Shown here piece by piece: positions 56,678-64,000 of a stretch of 64,000 nt of DNA. Made by a program: the position numbers and the translations under genes. The stretch is from assembly GCF_003367475.1 (NCBI RefSeq), contig NZ_QRHA01000013.1, positions 1 through 64,000 of the forward strand. Direction: 5' to 3'. The notes below the pieces were generated by a model that saw only the letters and a list, made by a program, of their open reading frames with translations, was not told the origin of the DNA and ran no database searches. This stretch comes from Alteromonas aestuariivivens (GTDB lineage: Bacteria > Pseudomonadota > Gammaproteobacteria > Enterobacterales > Alteromonadaceae). Within the stretch, counting starts at the first letter, position 1. Each line of letters begins with the position of its first letter.

Positions 56678-57946
56678 TCAGGCAGTTTCAGCATCACTGA
56701 CACTAAACAGGGCATCAATAAACTCATCGCCATCAAACGTTCGTAAGTCATCGATCCCCTCCCCTACACCGATATAACGGATAGGTATACCAAACTGGTC
56801 AGCAATAGAGAAGATCACACCGCCTTTTGCAGTCCCATCCAGTTTAGTCAGTGTCAGTCCGGTCAGACCTACCGCCTGGTTAAACAATTTGGCCTGACTG
56901 ATGGCATTTTGCCCTGTGCCCGCATCCAGTGTCAGCATGACTTCATGAGGCGCATCGGGAAGGATTTTCTTCATCACTCGAACAACCTTCTTCAATTCCT
57001 CCATCAGGTTGTCCTTATTTTGCAAACGTCCTGCCGTATCCGCTATCAGAACATCAACACCTTTAGATTTTGCCGATTGCAGTGCATCAAACAAAACTGA
57101 CGCACTGTCTGAACCGGTGGGCTGGGCAATAACCGGGATCTGATTGCGCTCCCCCCAAACCTGCAGCTGTTCGACTGCAGCGGCACGAAAGGTATCGCCC
57201 GCAGCAAGCATTACCTTCTTGCCCTGCTGCTGGAACTGCTTGGCCAGTTTACCGATTGTGGTGGTTTTACCCACGCCGTTTACACCAACCATCAGGATCA
57301 CGAACGGTCCTTCGCTCCGGTCGTGCCGTGCCATGGCTTCAGACAACGGACAGGCGACACCGGTGAGCATTTCACGCATCTGCTCCTTTAATATATCAAG
57401 CAAAGCTTCGGCATCTTTCAGTTGTGAGCGCTTCGCCGATTCAGTTAACTGGCGAATGATTTTCTGCGTAGTGTCCATGCCCACATCCGCTACCAGCAAC
57501 TGGGTTTCCAGTTCCTCGTATAGCTCATCGTCAATGGCCTTACCTTTGAATAAACTGACAAAACCGCTGCCAAGATTCACTCGCGTTCGGCTAAGACTGG
57601 CTTTCAGTCGCCCGAAGAACGACTTTTTGACCGCAGCCTCTGGCACTTCGTTGTTTTCCGTTACATCTTCATCCGTACTCTCAACCGCACAAAACGACTG
57701 CGTGGTTTCAGGCTCAGGCGCTGACTGTTCGATGGGCTGAGCGGATGGAGGTGTATCAACGACCTGGACAAAATCGGACGGGACGGGTTCGTTGCTGGCC
57801 TGTACTTCGGCAGTCTGGGTAGATCCCGGCTGTGACGACTCAACCGCTTCAGCCTGATGTTCTTCGGACGGATACGTGGGATCTTGTTGCGGTTGATCTT
57901 TTTCGGTTTGCTTGTTCTTGTTGAACCAGCCAAAAAGTTTCGACAT
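56678..57946 (-). CDS. ftsY: Signal recognition particle receptor FtsY
   Basis: A 422-residue SRP receptor GTPase for co-translational membrane targeting. The N-terminal about 90 residues are acidic and Glu/Gln/Pro-rich (membrane and translocon contact). NG domain follows: GVNGVGKTTTIGKLAKQF (P-loop), DTAGRLQNKDNLMEEL, TKLDGTAKGGVIFSIADQF and GVGEGIDDLRTFD. It is shorter than E. coli FtsY (497) only in the acidic region. It is divergent from rsmD, as in E. coli. Confidence 0.97.
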   Translation of the reverse strand: MSKLFGWFNKNKQTEKDQPQQDPTYPSEEHQAEAVESSQPGSTQTAEVQASNEPVPSDFVQVVDTPPSAQPIEQSAPEPETTQSFCAVESTDEDVTENNEVPEAAVKKSFFGRLKASLSRTRVNLGSGFVSLFKGKAIDDELYEELETQLLVADVGMDTTQKIIRQLTESAKRSQLKDAEALLDILKEQMREMLTGVACPLSEAMARHDRSEGPFVILMVGVNGVGKTTTIGKLAKQFQQQGKKVMLAAGDTFRAAAVEQLQVWGERNQIPVIAQPTGSDSASVLFDALQSAKSKGVDVLIADTAGRLQNKDNLMEELKKVVRVMKKILPDAPHEVMLTLDAGTGQNAISQAKLFNQAVGLTGLTLTKLDGTAKGGVIFSIADQFGIPIRYIGVGEGIDDLRTFDGDEFIDALFSVSDAETA

Positions 57947-58012
57947 GTTTAGGACAAATCCTTATTAAATCACGGCAAATTCGGCTACACTGGCCGGCTA
58001 TTGTAGGCAGCC

Positions 58013-58633
58013 ATGATAGCATTGTCAGCCCCTATGAAGCGAGCGCGCAAAACACCCCAGTCCCGTAACACCCCAAACGGCAGTGTCCGAGTCATTTCAG
58101 GGCGCTGGCGAGGCCGTAAACTGCCGGTAGCCGATGTTGAGGGGCTAAGGCCCACCACTGATCGCAACAAGGAAACACTTTTCAACTGGCTGATGCAGGA
58201 TATCGCCGGAGCCCGGTGCCTGGATGTGTTTGCCGGCTCAGGCGGATTGGGAATAGAGGCACTTTCGCGCTACGCCGAACACTGCACTTTCATTGAATTC
58301 GATAAGGCCGCCGCCACAAACCTGAAACGCAACCTGCAAACATTGGAAGCCAATAGTCAGGTACACATCGGTGACGCCCTGAACATACTCCCTCAGCTGA
58401 GCGGGCCGTTTGAAATCATATTCGTCGACCCTCCGTTTCATATGGGCCTGGTTGCTCCAACACTTGACAGCATTACAAGCCGTGAGCTGGTTACGCCAGG
58501 CGGTTTTATCTACCTGGAACAGGAAGCCGCTCTCCCATTGCCCTCATTACCTGGCGGCTACAGCATCTTGCGTCAAAAAAGCAGCAGCCAGGTTTGCTAC
58601 TGCCTGATAATGCGGGACGGTTCCGTTAACTAA
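58013..58633 (+). CDS. rsmD: 16S rRNA (guanine966-N2)-methyltransferase RsmD
   Basis: A 206-residue SAM methyltransferase acting on G966 of 16S rRNA. It has the basic start with VRVISGRWRGRKLPV and GLRPTTDRNKETLFNWL, the SAM loop CLDVFAGSGGLGIEALS and catalytic IIFVDPPFH (DPPF for base methylation). An alternative start at the second Met (MKRARK) would shorten it by 7 residues. It overlaps tail to tail by 8 bases with the next gene. Confidence 0.96.
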   Translation: MIALSAPMKRARKTPQSRNTPNGSVRVISGRWRGRKLPVADVEGLRPTTDRNKETLFNWLMQDIAGARCLDVFAGSGGLGIEALSRYAEHCTFIEFDKAAATNLKRNLQTLEANSQVHIGDALNILPQLSGPFEIIFVDPPFHMGLVAPTLDSITSRELVTPGGFIYLEQEAALPLPSLPGGYSILRQKSSSQVCYCLIMRDGSVN

Positions 58634-59207
58634 TTTCCAGACCTATGTTGGAAATACCCTCTTCCAGCGCAATGGCTTTCAGCGCGCGTGCGGTTTCAGC
58701 CGGGTTACGGCCCCGTTCGGCGCAGTCCAGCAATTCGTTTTGAATCGCCACTTCAAACTGCATCAGCGGATGCTGTTTGACGCTGTCATCGTCCGCCTCT
58801 TCGCTGGCCAGAAGATACGCCTCTACACTTCCCTGTGACAGTTTACTGACCACCACGGCGCCCTGTTCATCTTCCTTCAGAATAAGATTAACCAGCGCTG
58901 CGAGTGCCATGCAGGCGTCGATCGCGGGATACACCCCAAACGAATCAAAATCGGCGGTATCGGGAGTGACTTCCTCAACCTTTTCCAGCTGAAGAGCAAA
59001 ATTAATTTTGCTCTTCGGTGCGACCACAGACTCCCAGACTAAATCCAGACAACCGCGACACAACTTGGCGTCACCGAATTCGGTCAACTCACAAAACAAC
59101 TGATAATTCGGCAGCATTCTTTCCAACAAGGCTGCGCTGAACGCCACTGCCTGCCACCCACTGAGCGCCCTGACTCGAGCGAAGGTATTTAACTTTTTGC
59201 CAGTCAT
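58626..59207 (-). CDS. DUF416 family protein (YjaG-like)
   Basis: A 193-residue cytoplasmic protein with the DUF416 pattern: LNTFARVRALSGWQAVAFSAALLERMLPNY, CRGCLDLVWE, DFDSFGVYPAIDACMALAALVNLIL and a C-terminal NELLDCAERGR. E. coli YjaG belongs to this family and has no firm function. It overlaps the MarC gene start by 4 bases in the same orientation and rsmD tail to tail. Confidence 0.85.
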   Translation of the reverse strand: MTGKKLNTFARVRALSGWQAVAFSAALLERMLPNYQLFCELTEFGDAKLCRGCLDLVWESVVAPKSKINFALQLEKVEEVTPDTADFDSFGVYPAIDACMALAALVNLILKEDEQGAVVVSKLSQGSVEAYLLASEEADDDSVKQHPLMQFEVAIQNELLDCAERGRNPAETARALKAIALEEGISNIGLEIS

Positions 59208-59812
59208 AGGACGGACTCCGATGTAGCTTGTACAAAATATTGGCTCACGCCATCTAAAAACATCTGTATGGCAATCATCACCAGGATCATGCCCATCAAT
59301 CTTTCCATGGCCGTCAGGCCCCGCTCGCCCAGCAAACGATGAAACAGGCCGGAAAACATCAGTATCACCGAGCTGATGAGCCAGGCTGAGCCCAGGGCAA
59401 TCGACCAGTCGAGCATTCTGTCAGGATCCTGGTTTGATAACAGGATCAGTGCTGCCAGGGTCGAAGGCCCGGCAATCATAGGAATAGCCAGAGGCACCAG
59501 AAAGGGCTCTTCACCAAGCGCAAGCCCACTCGGGTTCCCTGCCTGAGGGAAAATCATTTTCAGTGCAATCAGAAACAGAATGATTCCGCCGGCAATACTG
59601 ACGGTTTCCTGTTTAACATTCAAAAAATCCAGCACCGCCTGACCACTAAACAGAAAAATAAATAAAATACCCGCGGCAAACAGCAGTTCCCGAATCAGGA
59701 TCATCCGTCGCCGCTTCGGCTCGATCATTTTCAGCACCGACATGAACACCGGCAAATTACCCAACGGGTCCATGATCAGGAACAGCATAACGGCAGCGGA
59801 CCAGGTGTCCAT
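59204..59812 (-). CDS. MarC/YhgN family inner-membrane protein
   Basis: A 202-residue protein with six predicted helices and the MarC-family signatures LFLIMDPLGNLPVFMSVL, GGIILFLIALKMIFP and PLAIPMIAGPSTLAALILL. YhgN is the closest E. coli type. The family's transport role is unproven, and it is not itself a multidrug resistance determinant. It is the first gene of a two-gene unit with the DUF416 gene. Confidence 0.9.
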   Translation of the reverse strand: MDTWSAAVMLFLIMDPLGNLPVFMSVLKMIEPKRRRMILIRELLFAAGILFIFLFSGQAVLDFLNVKQETVSIAGGIILFLIALKMIFPQAGNPSGLALGEEPFLVPLAIPMIAGPSTLAALILLSNQDPDRMLDWSIALGSAWLISSVILMFSGLFHRLLGERGLTAMERLMGMILVMIAIQMFLDGVSQYFVQATSESVL

Positions 59813-60026
59813 GTGCTCTATCTCCTACCTAGATTCAATCAATTCAAAAGGTTACTGCGCCTGAAAACCAGCACGTCGAAATTTATGGCCGCTTTTTCAC
59901 AAGATTGCCCGAAGCAGCAGGAGTCGCTACTATCAATTCGGGCATTGCCATTGAACGGCATTCAAGCTCAGAGTATAACAGGTTGTTGGGGTTGGATTTT
60001 CCCACAATTTAATAAGGATAATAATA

Positions 60027-60209
60027 ATGACTTTGATGACGGTGAAAGAAGTAGCGGAATTTTTGTCCATTCAGGATGTTCGAGTCACACGGCTGGCGCG
60101 GGAAAGCCTGTTGGTCGCCAGACAAAAAGACACCGCTGGCAACCCCCTGTTCGAGCGCGAGGATGTAGAACGTTACAAACAACTCGCTGAACGCCTAGGG
60201 GGCATTTGA
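60027..60209 (+). CDS. Small helix-turn-helix DNA-binding protein
   Basis: A 60-residue protein made only of a MerR/excisionase-type winged helix (TVKEVAEFLSIQDVRVTRLARE and a NPLFEREDVERYK wing). Its size and fold resemble excisionase family (HTH_17) proteins. It has AAGGA upstream. No phage or integrase gene is nearby, so a regulatory role is more likely than excision. Confidence 0.75.
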   Translation: MTLMTVKEVAEFLSIQDVRVTRLARESLLVARQKDTAGNPLFEREDVERYKQLAERLGGI

Positions 60210-60217
60210 AGTTTCCG

Positions 60218-60243
60218 GGGCTCCCTTTGGACACAGGGAGCCC
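60218..60243. terminator. Hairpin between convergent small HTH gene and pepB
   Basis: GGGCTCCCT (60218-60226) pairs with AGGGAGCCC (60235-60243), a perfect 9-bp stem between convergent stops. No clear T-run follows. Confidence 0.6.
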
Positions 60244-60255
60244 GTGTTTCAGCCG

Positions 60256-61539
60256 TCAGGCAGGATAAGTGTGGAGCATCCTTGCGATGCTGCGAATGCC
60301 CATGGCTGAAGCGCCAACAGGCATTTCGGCAGTCGCACTGCCATGATAGGCCGCCGCCAGATCCAGGTGAACCCAGCCTTTGGCGTTTACAAAGCGTGAC
60401 AGAAAGCCCGCCGCGTTAGACGCGCCACCACCACCGCCGCCCTTCATTGGCCGGCTGTTGGCAGTATCTGCAAATGCAGAAGGACAACGTTCCTGATGCC
60501 AGATTTCCAGCGGCAGCGGCCAAAACCGTTCGTTTTCACTTCTTGCACTGTCCAGCATGGCCTGGCGTGCATCGTCGTCCATACTGAAAACGCCATGGTA
60601 ATCGTTACCCAGGGCGACAACTGCAGCTCCGGTTAAGGTCGCCGCATCAATAATCAGTGGCGCTTGGGTTTCAGTGGCCGCCAGTAATCCGTCTGCAAGA
60701 ACCAGACGACCTTCTGCATCAGTATTCACGATTTCCACGGAAATTCCGTTTTTGTAGGTCAGCACGTCACCCAGTTTATAGGCGTGGCCACTTATCAGGT
60801 TTTCAGCGCAACAGAGCAGTAATTTCACCCTTTTCTTCAACCCCTGACTGATAGCCAGTCCAAGAGCGCCGGTCACAGTCGCAGCTCCACCCATATCGCA
60901 TTTCATATCCAGCATCCCTTCACTGGATTTAATGCTGTAACCACCACTGTCAAACGTGATCCCTTTCCCGACCAGAGCTGCATCTACTGGTGCATCAGGG
61001 TCGCCGCTGGGGTTGTAATCCAGCTCTAACATTACCGGGGGTCTGTCACTGCCCCGCCCGACGTTGTATATGCCCACCCAGCCCTGCTTTTTAAGATCTT
61101 CCCCCACTATGGTGCGGTAGGAAACCGCATCTCCGCCGACTTCAGACAACCAGACTGCGGCCCGCTCCGCCAGAGTTTGTGGGGAGAGGTCCTCAGGTGT
61201 TTCGTTAACCAGCTGGCGGGTGAACAACAAAGCCGCGTACTGACGCTCCAGGTCCGGTTTGTCATTACTATCTGCGAAATCCAGATCTGCGGGGAAGCGC
61301 GCGCGGGTAAAACTGATGGCAAATGCCCATTGCTGCTCAAACGTCCAATCACCGCCAAGCCGAACACGGGGCAAATTCAACCCGTCGAGTTTTCGTGCTG
61401 ACTGCTGAATCGTCCGGCATGGATCACGGCCTTCTGATAAATGAATCACTGCGCCTTGTCCGTCCATGCTAAGACTTGCCTTTTCGCCCCATACCCGGGG
61501 CGCTTTCTGTTCACTCAACGTAACTACAAATTCCGACAT
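60256..61539 (-). CDS. pepB: Aminopeptidase B (M17 leucyl aminopeptidase family)
   Basis: A 427-residue dimanganese/zinc aminopeptidase acting on peptides. The metal and active site signatures are LVGKGITFDSGGYSIKSSEGM, DMKCDMGGAATVTGAL and the M17 hallmark NTDAEGRLVLADGL. The N-terminal domain is short, as in PepB rather than PepA. A GKG-G glycine run follows (MKGGGGGGASNAAG). It stands alone, convergent with the HTH gene and divergent from sfsA. Confidence 0.92.
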   Translation of the reverse strand: MSEFVVTLSEQKAPRVWGEKASLSMDGQGAVIHLSEGRDPCRTIQQSARKLDGLNLPRVRLGGDWTFEQQWAFAISFTRARFPADLDFADSNDKPDLERQYAALLFTRQLVNETPEDLSPQTLAERAAVWLSEVGGDAVSYRTIVGEDLKKQGWVGIYNVGRGSDRPPVMLELDYNPSGDPDAPVDAALVGKGITFDSGGYSIKSSEGMLDMKCDMGGAATVTGALGLAISQGLKKRVKLLLCCAENLISGHAYKLGDVLTYKNGISVEIVNTDAEGRLVLADGLLAATETQAPLIIDAATLTGAAVVALGNDYHGVFSMDDDARQAMLDSARSENERFWPLPLEIWHQERCPSAFADTANSRPMKGGGGGGASNAAGFLSRFVNAKGWVHLDLAAAYHGSATAEMPVGASAMGIRSIARMLHTYPA

Positions 61540-61667
61540 ACCAAATCCTTAATCACTTGCTAAACTAACGCCGCTTTATTAAGCGCCGGTTAAAATATTC
61601 ACGGCGGCTTTGCTCTGCTATGACATGCCGCCCCTGTTAATGACTCCCAAACAACCAAGAGACATCT

Positions 61668-62369
61668 ATGCTGTTTTCATCGCCTTTGTTACGAGGCACC
61701 CTGATTAAACGATACAAACGCTTTCTCGCCGATGTAGAGCTTGAAGATGGCAGCGTGGTAGTGGCGCACTGCCCGAACACCGGGGCCATGACAGGATGCG
61801 CCGAACCGGGGTTTACGGTCTATCTCAGCCACTCTGACAACCCCAAACGCAAACTCAGGTATACCTGGGAGCTGGCTGAAGACTTCCAGCACAACTTTAT
61901 CGGAATCAACACTCACAACGCCAATAAACTGGTAGCGGAAGCGCTAAATAACAAGGTGGCTCCCTATTTTAATTGGGTCGACAGCTGGAAAGCCGAAGTT
62001 ACGCCACCCGGCGCACAAAGTCGATTTGACTTTAAACTGATGCTGGAAGGCAAACCCTGCTTCATGGAAGTCAAATCTGTGACCCTGGCGGAAGGAAACG
62101 TAGGCTACTTCCCGGATGCCAGAACCCAGCGCGGAACTAAACATTGCCTGGAGTTGGCCAAACTCGCACAACAGGGGGAGCGTTGCCGCCTGCTGTTCTG
62201 TGTTCAGCATACCGGTATAAAGGAGGTCCGACTGGCGCAGAACATCGATTCAGAGTACGCTGATGCGGTAGGCTATGCCCAGGCGCATGGCGTTGAGGTA
62301 TTGGCTGCCGGCTGCACAATCAATCAACAAAAAATACAAATAAATCAAGCATTAGCTGTTAAATTATAA
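61668..62369 (+). CDS. sfsA: Sugar fermentation stimulation protein SfsA
   Basis: A 233-residue protein of the SfsA family. It begins LLRGTLIKRYKRFLADVELEDG, an OB-like N-terminus, followed by a restriction-fold-like domain with AHCPNTGAMTGC, SRFDFKLM and FMEVKSVTLAEG (PD-(D/E)xK-like residues). Its exact role is unclear; DNA binding and possible nuclease activity have been proposed. The sfsA-dksA-gluQ order is conserved in gammaproteobacteria. Confidence 0.95.
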   Translation: MLFSSPLLRGTLIKRYKRFLADVELEDGSVVVAHCPNTGAMTGCAEPGFTVYLSHSDNPKRKLRYTWELAEDFQHNFIGINTHNANKLVAEALNNKVAPYFNWVDSWKAEVTPPGAQSRFDFKLMLEGKPCFMEVKSVTLAEGNVGYFPDARTQRGTKHCLELAKLAQQGERCRLLFCVQHTGIKEVRLAQNIDSEYADAVGYAQAHGVEVLAAGCTINQQKIQINQALAVKL

Positions 62370-62588
62370 AAAACAGGTTGATTTTTTTCGAAGTGACGCC
62401 ATATTTGCGCCTTGCTTTACCTTCGTGATGCTAATTGAGCGCATCACCTTCGGGGTGTGTTTTCGTCGGTTTTGACACACCAGAGGAAAGGTTACTGAAC
62501 ACGATACATTGCCCGAATCAGTTAAGTCTGCTATAGATAATCGATTGTTTTGGGACATGTGGGTGTCGTAGTGTAGGAGATGTGGCAC

Positions 62589-63038
62589 ATGCCAACAGGA
62601 AAAGAATCGAAATCTCTGGGCTTGTTAGCCCTGGCAGGGCTGGAGCCTTATCAGCCCAAGCCTGATGAAGAATACATGAACGATGCACAGATGGAGCATT
62701 TCCGTCTGTTGCTGAAAGCGTGGCGTAACCAGTTACGGGAAGAGGTTGATCGTACTGTATCGCACATGAAAGACGAAGCTGCGAACTTTCCGGATCCGGT
62801 TGACCGGGCTGCCCAGGAAGAAGAATTCAGTCTGGAACTGCGGACCCGTGACCGCGAACGCAAGCTGATCAAGAAAATCGAAAAAACCCTCAAGCGCATT
62901 GAAATTGATGATTTCGGGTTTTGTGACCAGTGCGGCATTGAAATCGGTATCCGCCGACTTGAAGCCCGCCCTACAGCCGATTTGTGTATTGACTGCAAAA
63001 CAATGGCTGAAATCAAGGAAAAGCAGCTGCAGGGTTAA
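62589..63038 (+). CDS. dksA: RNA polymerase-binding transcription factor DksA
   Basis: A 149-residue factor that acts with ppGpp in the stringent response. The coiled-coil tip acidic residues are in [25 protein letters not shown], and the zinc finger is FCDQCG...LCIDCK. The start at 62589 was chosen because AGGAG lies nine bases upstream; an in-frame ATG three codons earlier is too close to it. It precedes gluQ as in E. coli. Confidence 0.97.
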   Translation: MPTGKESKSLGLLALAGLEPYQPKPDEEYMNDAQMEHFRLLLKAWRNQLREEVDRTVSHMKDEAANFPDPVDRAAQEEEFSLELRTRDRERKLIKKIEKTLKRIEIDDFGFCDQCGIEIGIRRLEARPTADLCIDCKTMAEIKEKQLQG

Positions 63039-63144
63039 CCTTCCGGCGCGCACCGCTCCCGGGGCACGGAGGCATGAGTATGCTGTTACTTCTGCCTAAC
63101 CCGGGACGCCATTATAAATTCGCTTTTAATTCGCAGGTGATTGT

Positions 63145-64000
63145 GTGAACCCTGCCCCCTATATTGGCCGTTTTGCCCCCTCTCCCAGTGGTCCCCTTCA
63201 CTTCGGCTCCCTAATTGCTGCCCTGGCCAGTTACCTGGATGCCAGATCACAGAATGGACGTTGGCTTGTCCGCATGGAAGATATCGATGAACCTCGCTGC
63301 ATTCCGGGCGCAGACCAATTGATACTAAAGGCGCTTGAAGCACATGGACTGGGATGGGATGGAGAGGTGGTGTATCAGTCACAGCGTCACACACTCTACG
63401 CTGATACGGTTGATGCGCTTCTTGCCAGCCAGGACGCCTATTACTGCACTTGTACCCGAAAACAGATCAAAGCGCAGGGAGGTGCATACCCTGGTACCTG
63501 CCGGGATGCAGGGCACGGTCCACAAAATGCAGCCATTCGACTGCGTGTAAAAACGCCCATTACCCGATTTGAGGATGCAATACGGGGTTTGGTCACAATT
63601 AATGATCCTCACGCGCTGGAAGACACCATTATCAAGCGGCGGGACGGATTGTTCGCCTACAATCTGGTGGTTGTTCTGGATGATATTGCGCAAGGCGTCA
63701 ATCACATTGTGCGCGGAAGCGATCTTCTGAGCACTACCGCAGCCCATCTGAGTCTGTATCATCGCCTGTCAGAAAAGCCCCCAAAATACGCCCACATTCC
63801 AGTTGCCGCGACCACGCCGGGAAGAAAGCTCAGCAAACAAAATCGTGCAAAGGCGCTGGATTTGAACAGAGTGGAAGCTAATATGCGCCAGGCTCTGGCG
63901 TTTTTGAATATGGTTCCGCCCTGGCCCGACAAGGAGGATACGCTGTCAGGACTGCTTGCCTGGGCAAGGTCACAATGGGAATATAAAACTTTACCGCAAT
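63145..64000 (+). CDS. gluQ: Glutamyl-Q tRNA(Asp) synthetase (runs off window)
   Basis: A truncated-type glutamyl-tRNA synthetase that loads glutamate onto queuosine of tRNA(Asp). About 285 codons are visible, open to the window edge. The HIGH-type signature is RFAPSPSGPLHFGSLIAAL, cysteines YYCTCTR...GTCR bind zinc, and the KMSKS-like signature is GRKLSKQNRAKAL. The GTG start at 63145 is preceded by AGGTGA. No C-terminal anticodon domain is expected. It follows dksA closely, as in E. coli. Confidence 0.93.
   Translation, partial: MNPAPYIGRFAPSPSGPLHFGSLIAALASYLDARSQNGRWLVRMEDIDEPRCIPGADQLILKALEAHGLGWDGEVVYQSQRHTLYADTVDALLASQDAYYCTCTRKQIKAQGGAYPGTCRDAGHGPQNAAIRLRVKTPITRFEDAIRGLVTINDPHALEDTIIKRRDGLFAYNLVVVLDDIAQGVNHIVRGSDLLSTTAAHLSLYHRLSEKPPKYAHIPVAATTPGRKLSKQNRAKALDLNRVEANMRQALAFLNMVPPWPDKEDTLSGLLAWARSQWEYKTLPQ

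Overview
The window looks like the chromosome of a marine gammaproteobacterium of the Alteromonadales type. This rests on gene content and conserved gene order: priA/ftsN/hslVU, divergent metJ-metF, ubiE-ubiJ-ubiB, yihY...dtd-yiiD, ftsYEX near rpoH, sfsA-dksA-gluQ. The species is not claimed. No rRNA, tRNA, CRISPR array or replication origin was recognised.

Positions 1 to about 6118 are the distal end of an integron cassette array. All cassette genes lie on the + strand: a secreted DUF695 protein, a LysE/RhtB exporter, a YefM-YoeB toxin-antitoxin pair and a cold-shock/DUF1294 membrane protein. Two long attC sites are intact, one is shorter and altered, and others are collapsed or truncated. 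A group IIC-attC intron (complement 1396-3316) sits inside the attC behind the LysE gene. Its end falls within that gene's stop codon and leaves the codon as TAA. Next to it is a decayed, possibly chimeric IS110-family transposase with three in-frame stops. The array stops abruptly in half an attC fused to the 3' end of a chemoreceptor gene.

Positions 6119-14920 hold three chemoreceptor (MCP) genes, a GDP-mannose Nudix hydrolase, an NRAMP-like transporter lacking the hallmark metal-binding motifs, and a DUF6524 membrane protein. From 15 to 37.9 kb are metabolic genes: glutaryl-CoA dehydrogenase with an Lrp regulator, cysteine synthase, ubiquinone genes, oligopeptidase A, glutathione reductase, an SPFH/NfeD pair, a beta-helix lipoprotein, an HD-GYP response regulator, a large TolB-propeller amidohydrolase, and a lone HMG-CoA reductase opposite a HTH-only LuxR protein.

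From 37.9 kb to the right end is housekeeping: hslVU behind a near-consensus sigma-32 promoter and a leader stem-loop, ftsN, priA, rpmE, malic enzyme, metJ/metF with tandem Met boxes between them, yihY, dtd, yiiD, rpoH, ftsXEY, rsmD, pepB, sfsA, dksA and the start of gluQ, which runs off the window. Two tandem EAL-HDOD genes on the opposite strand split rpoH from ftsX. rpoH and a likely RpoH target (hslVU) are both in the window.
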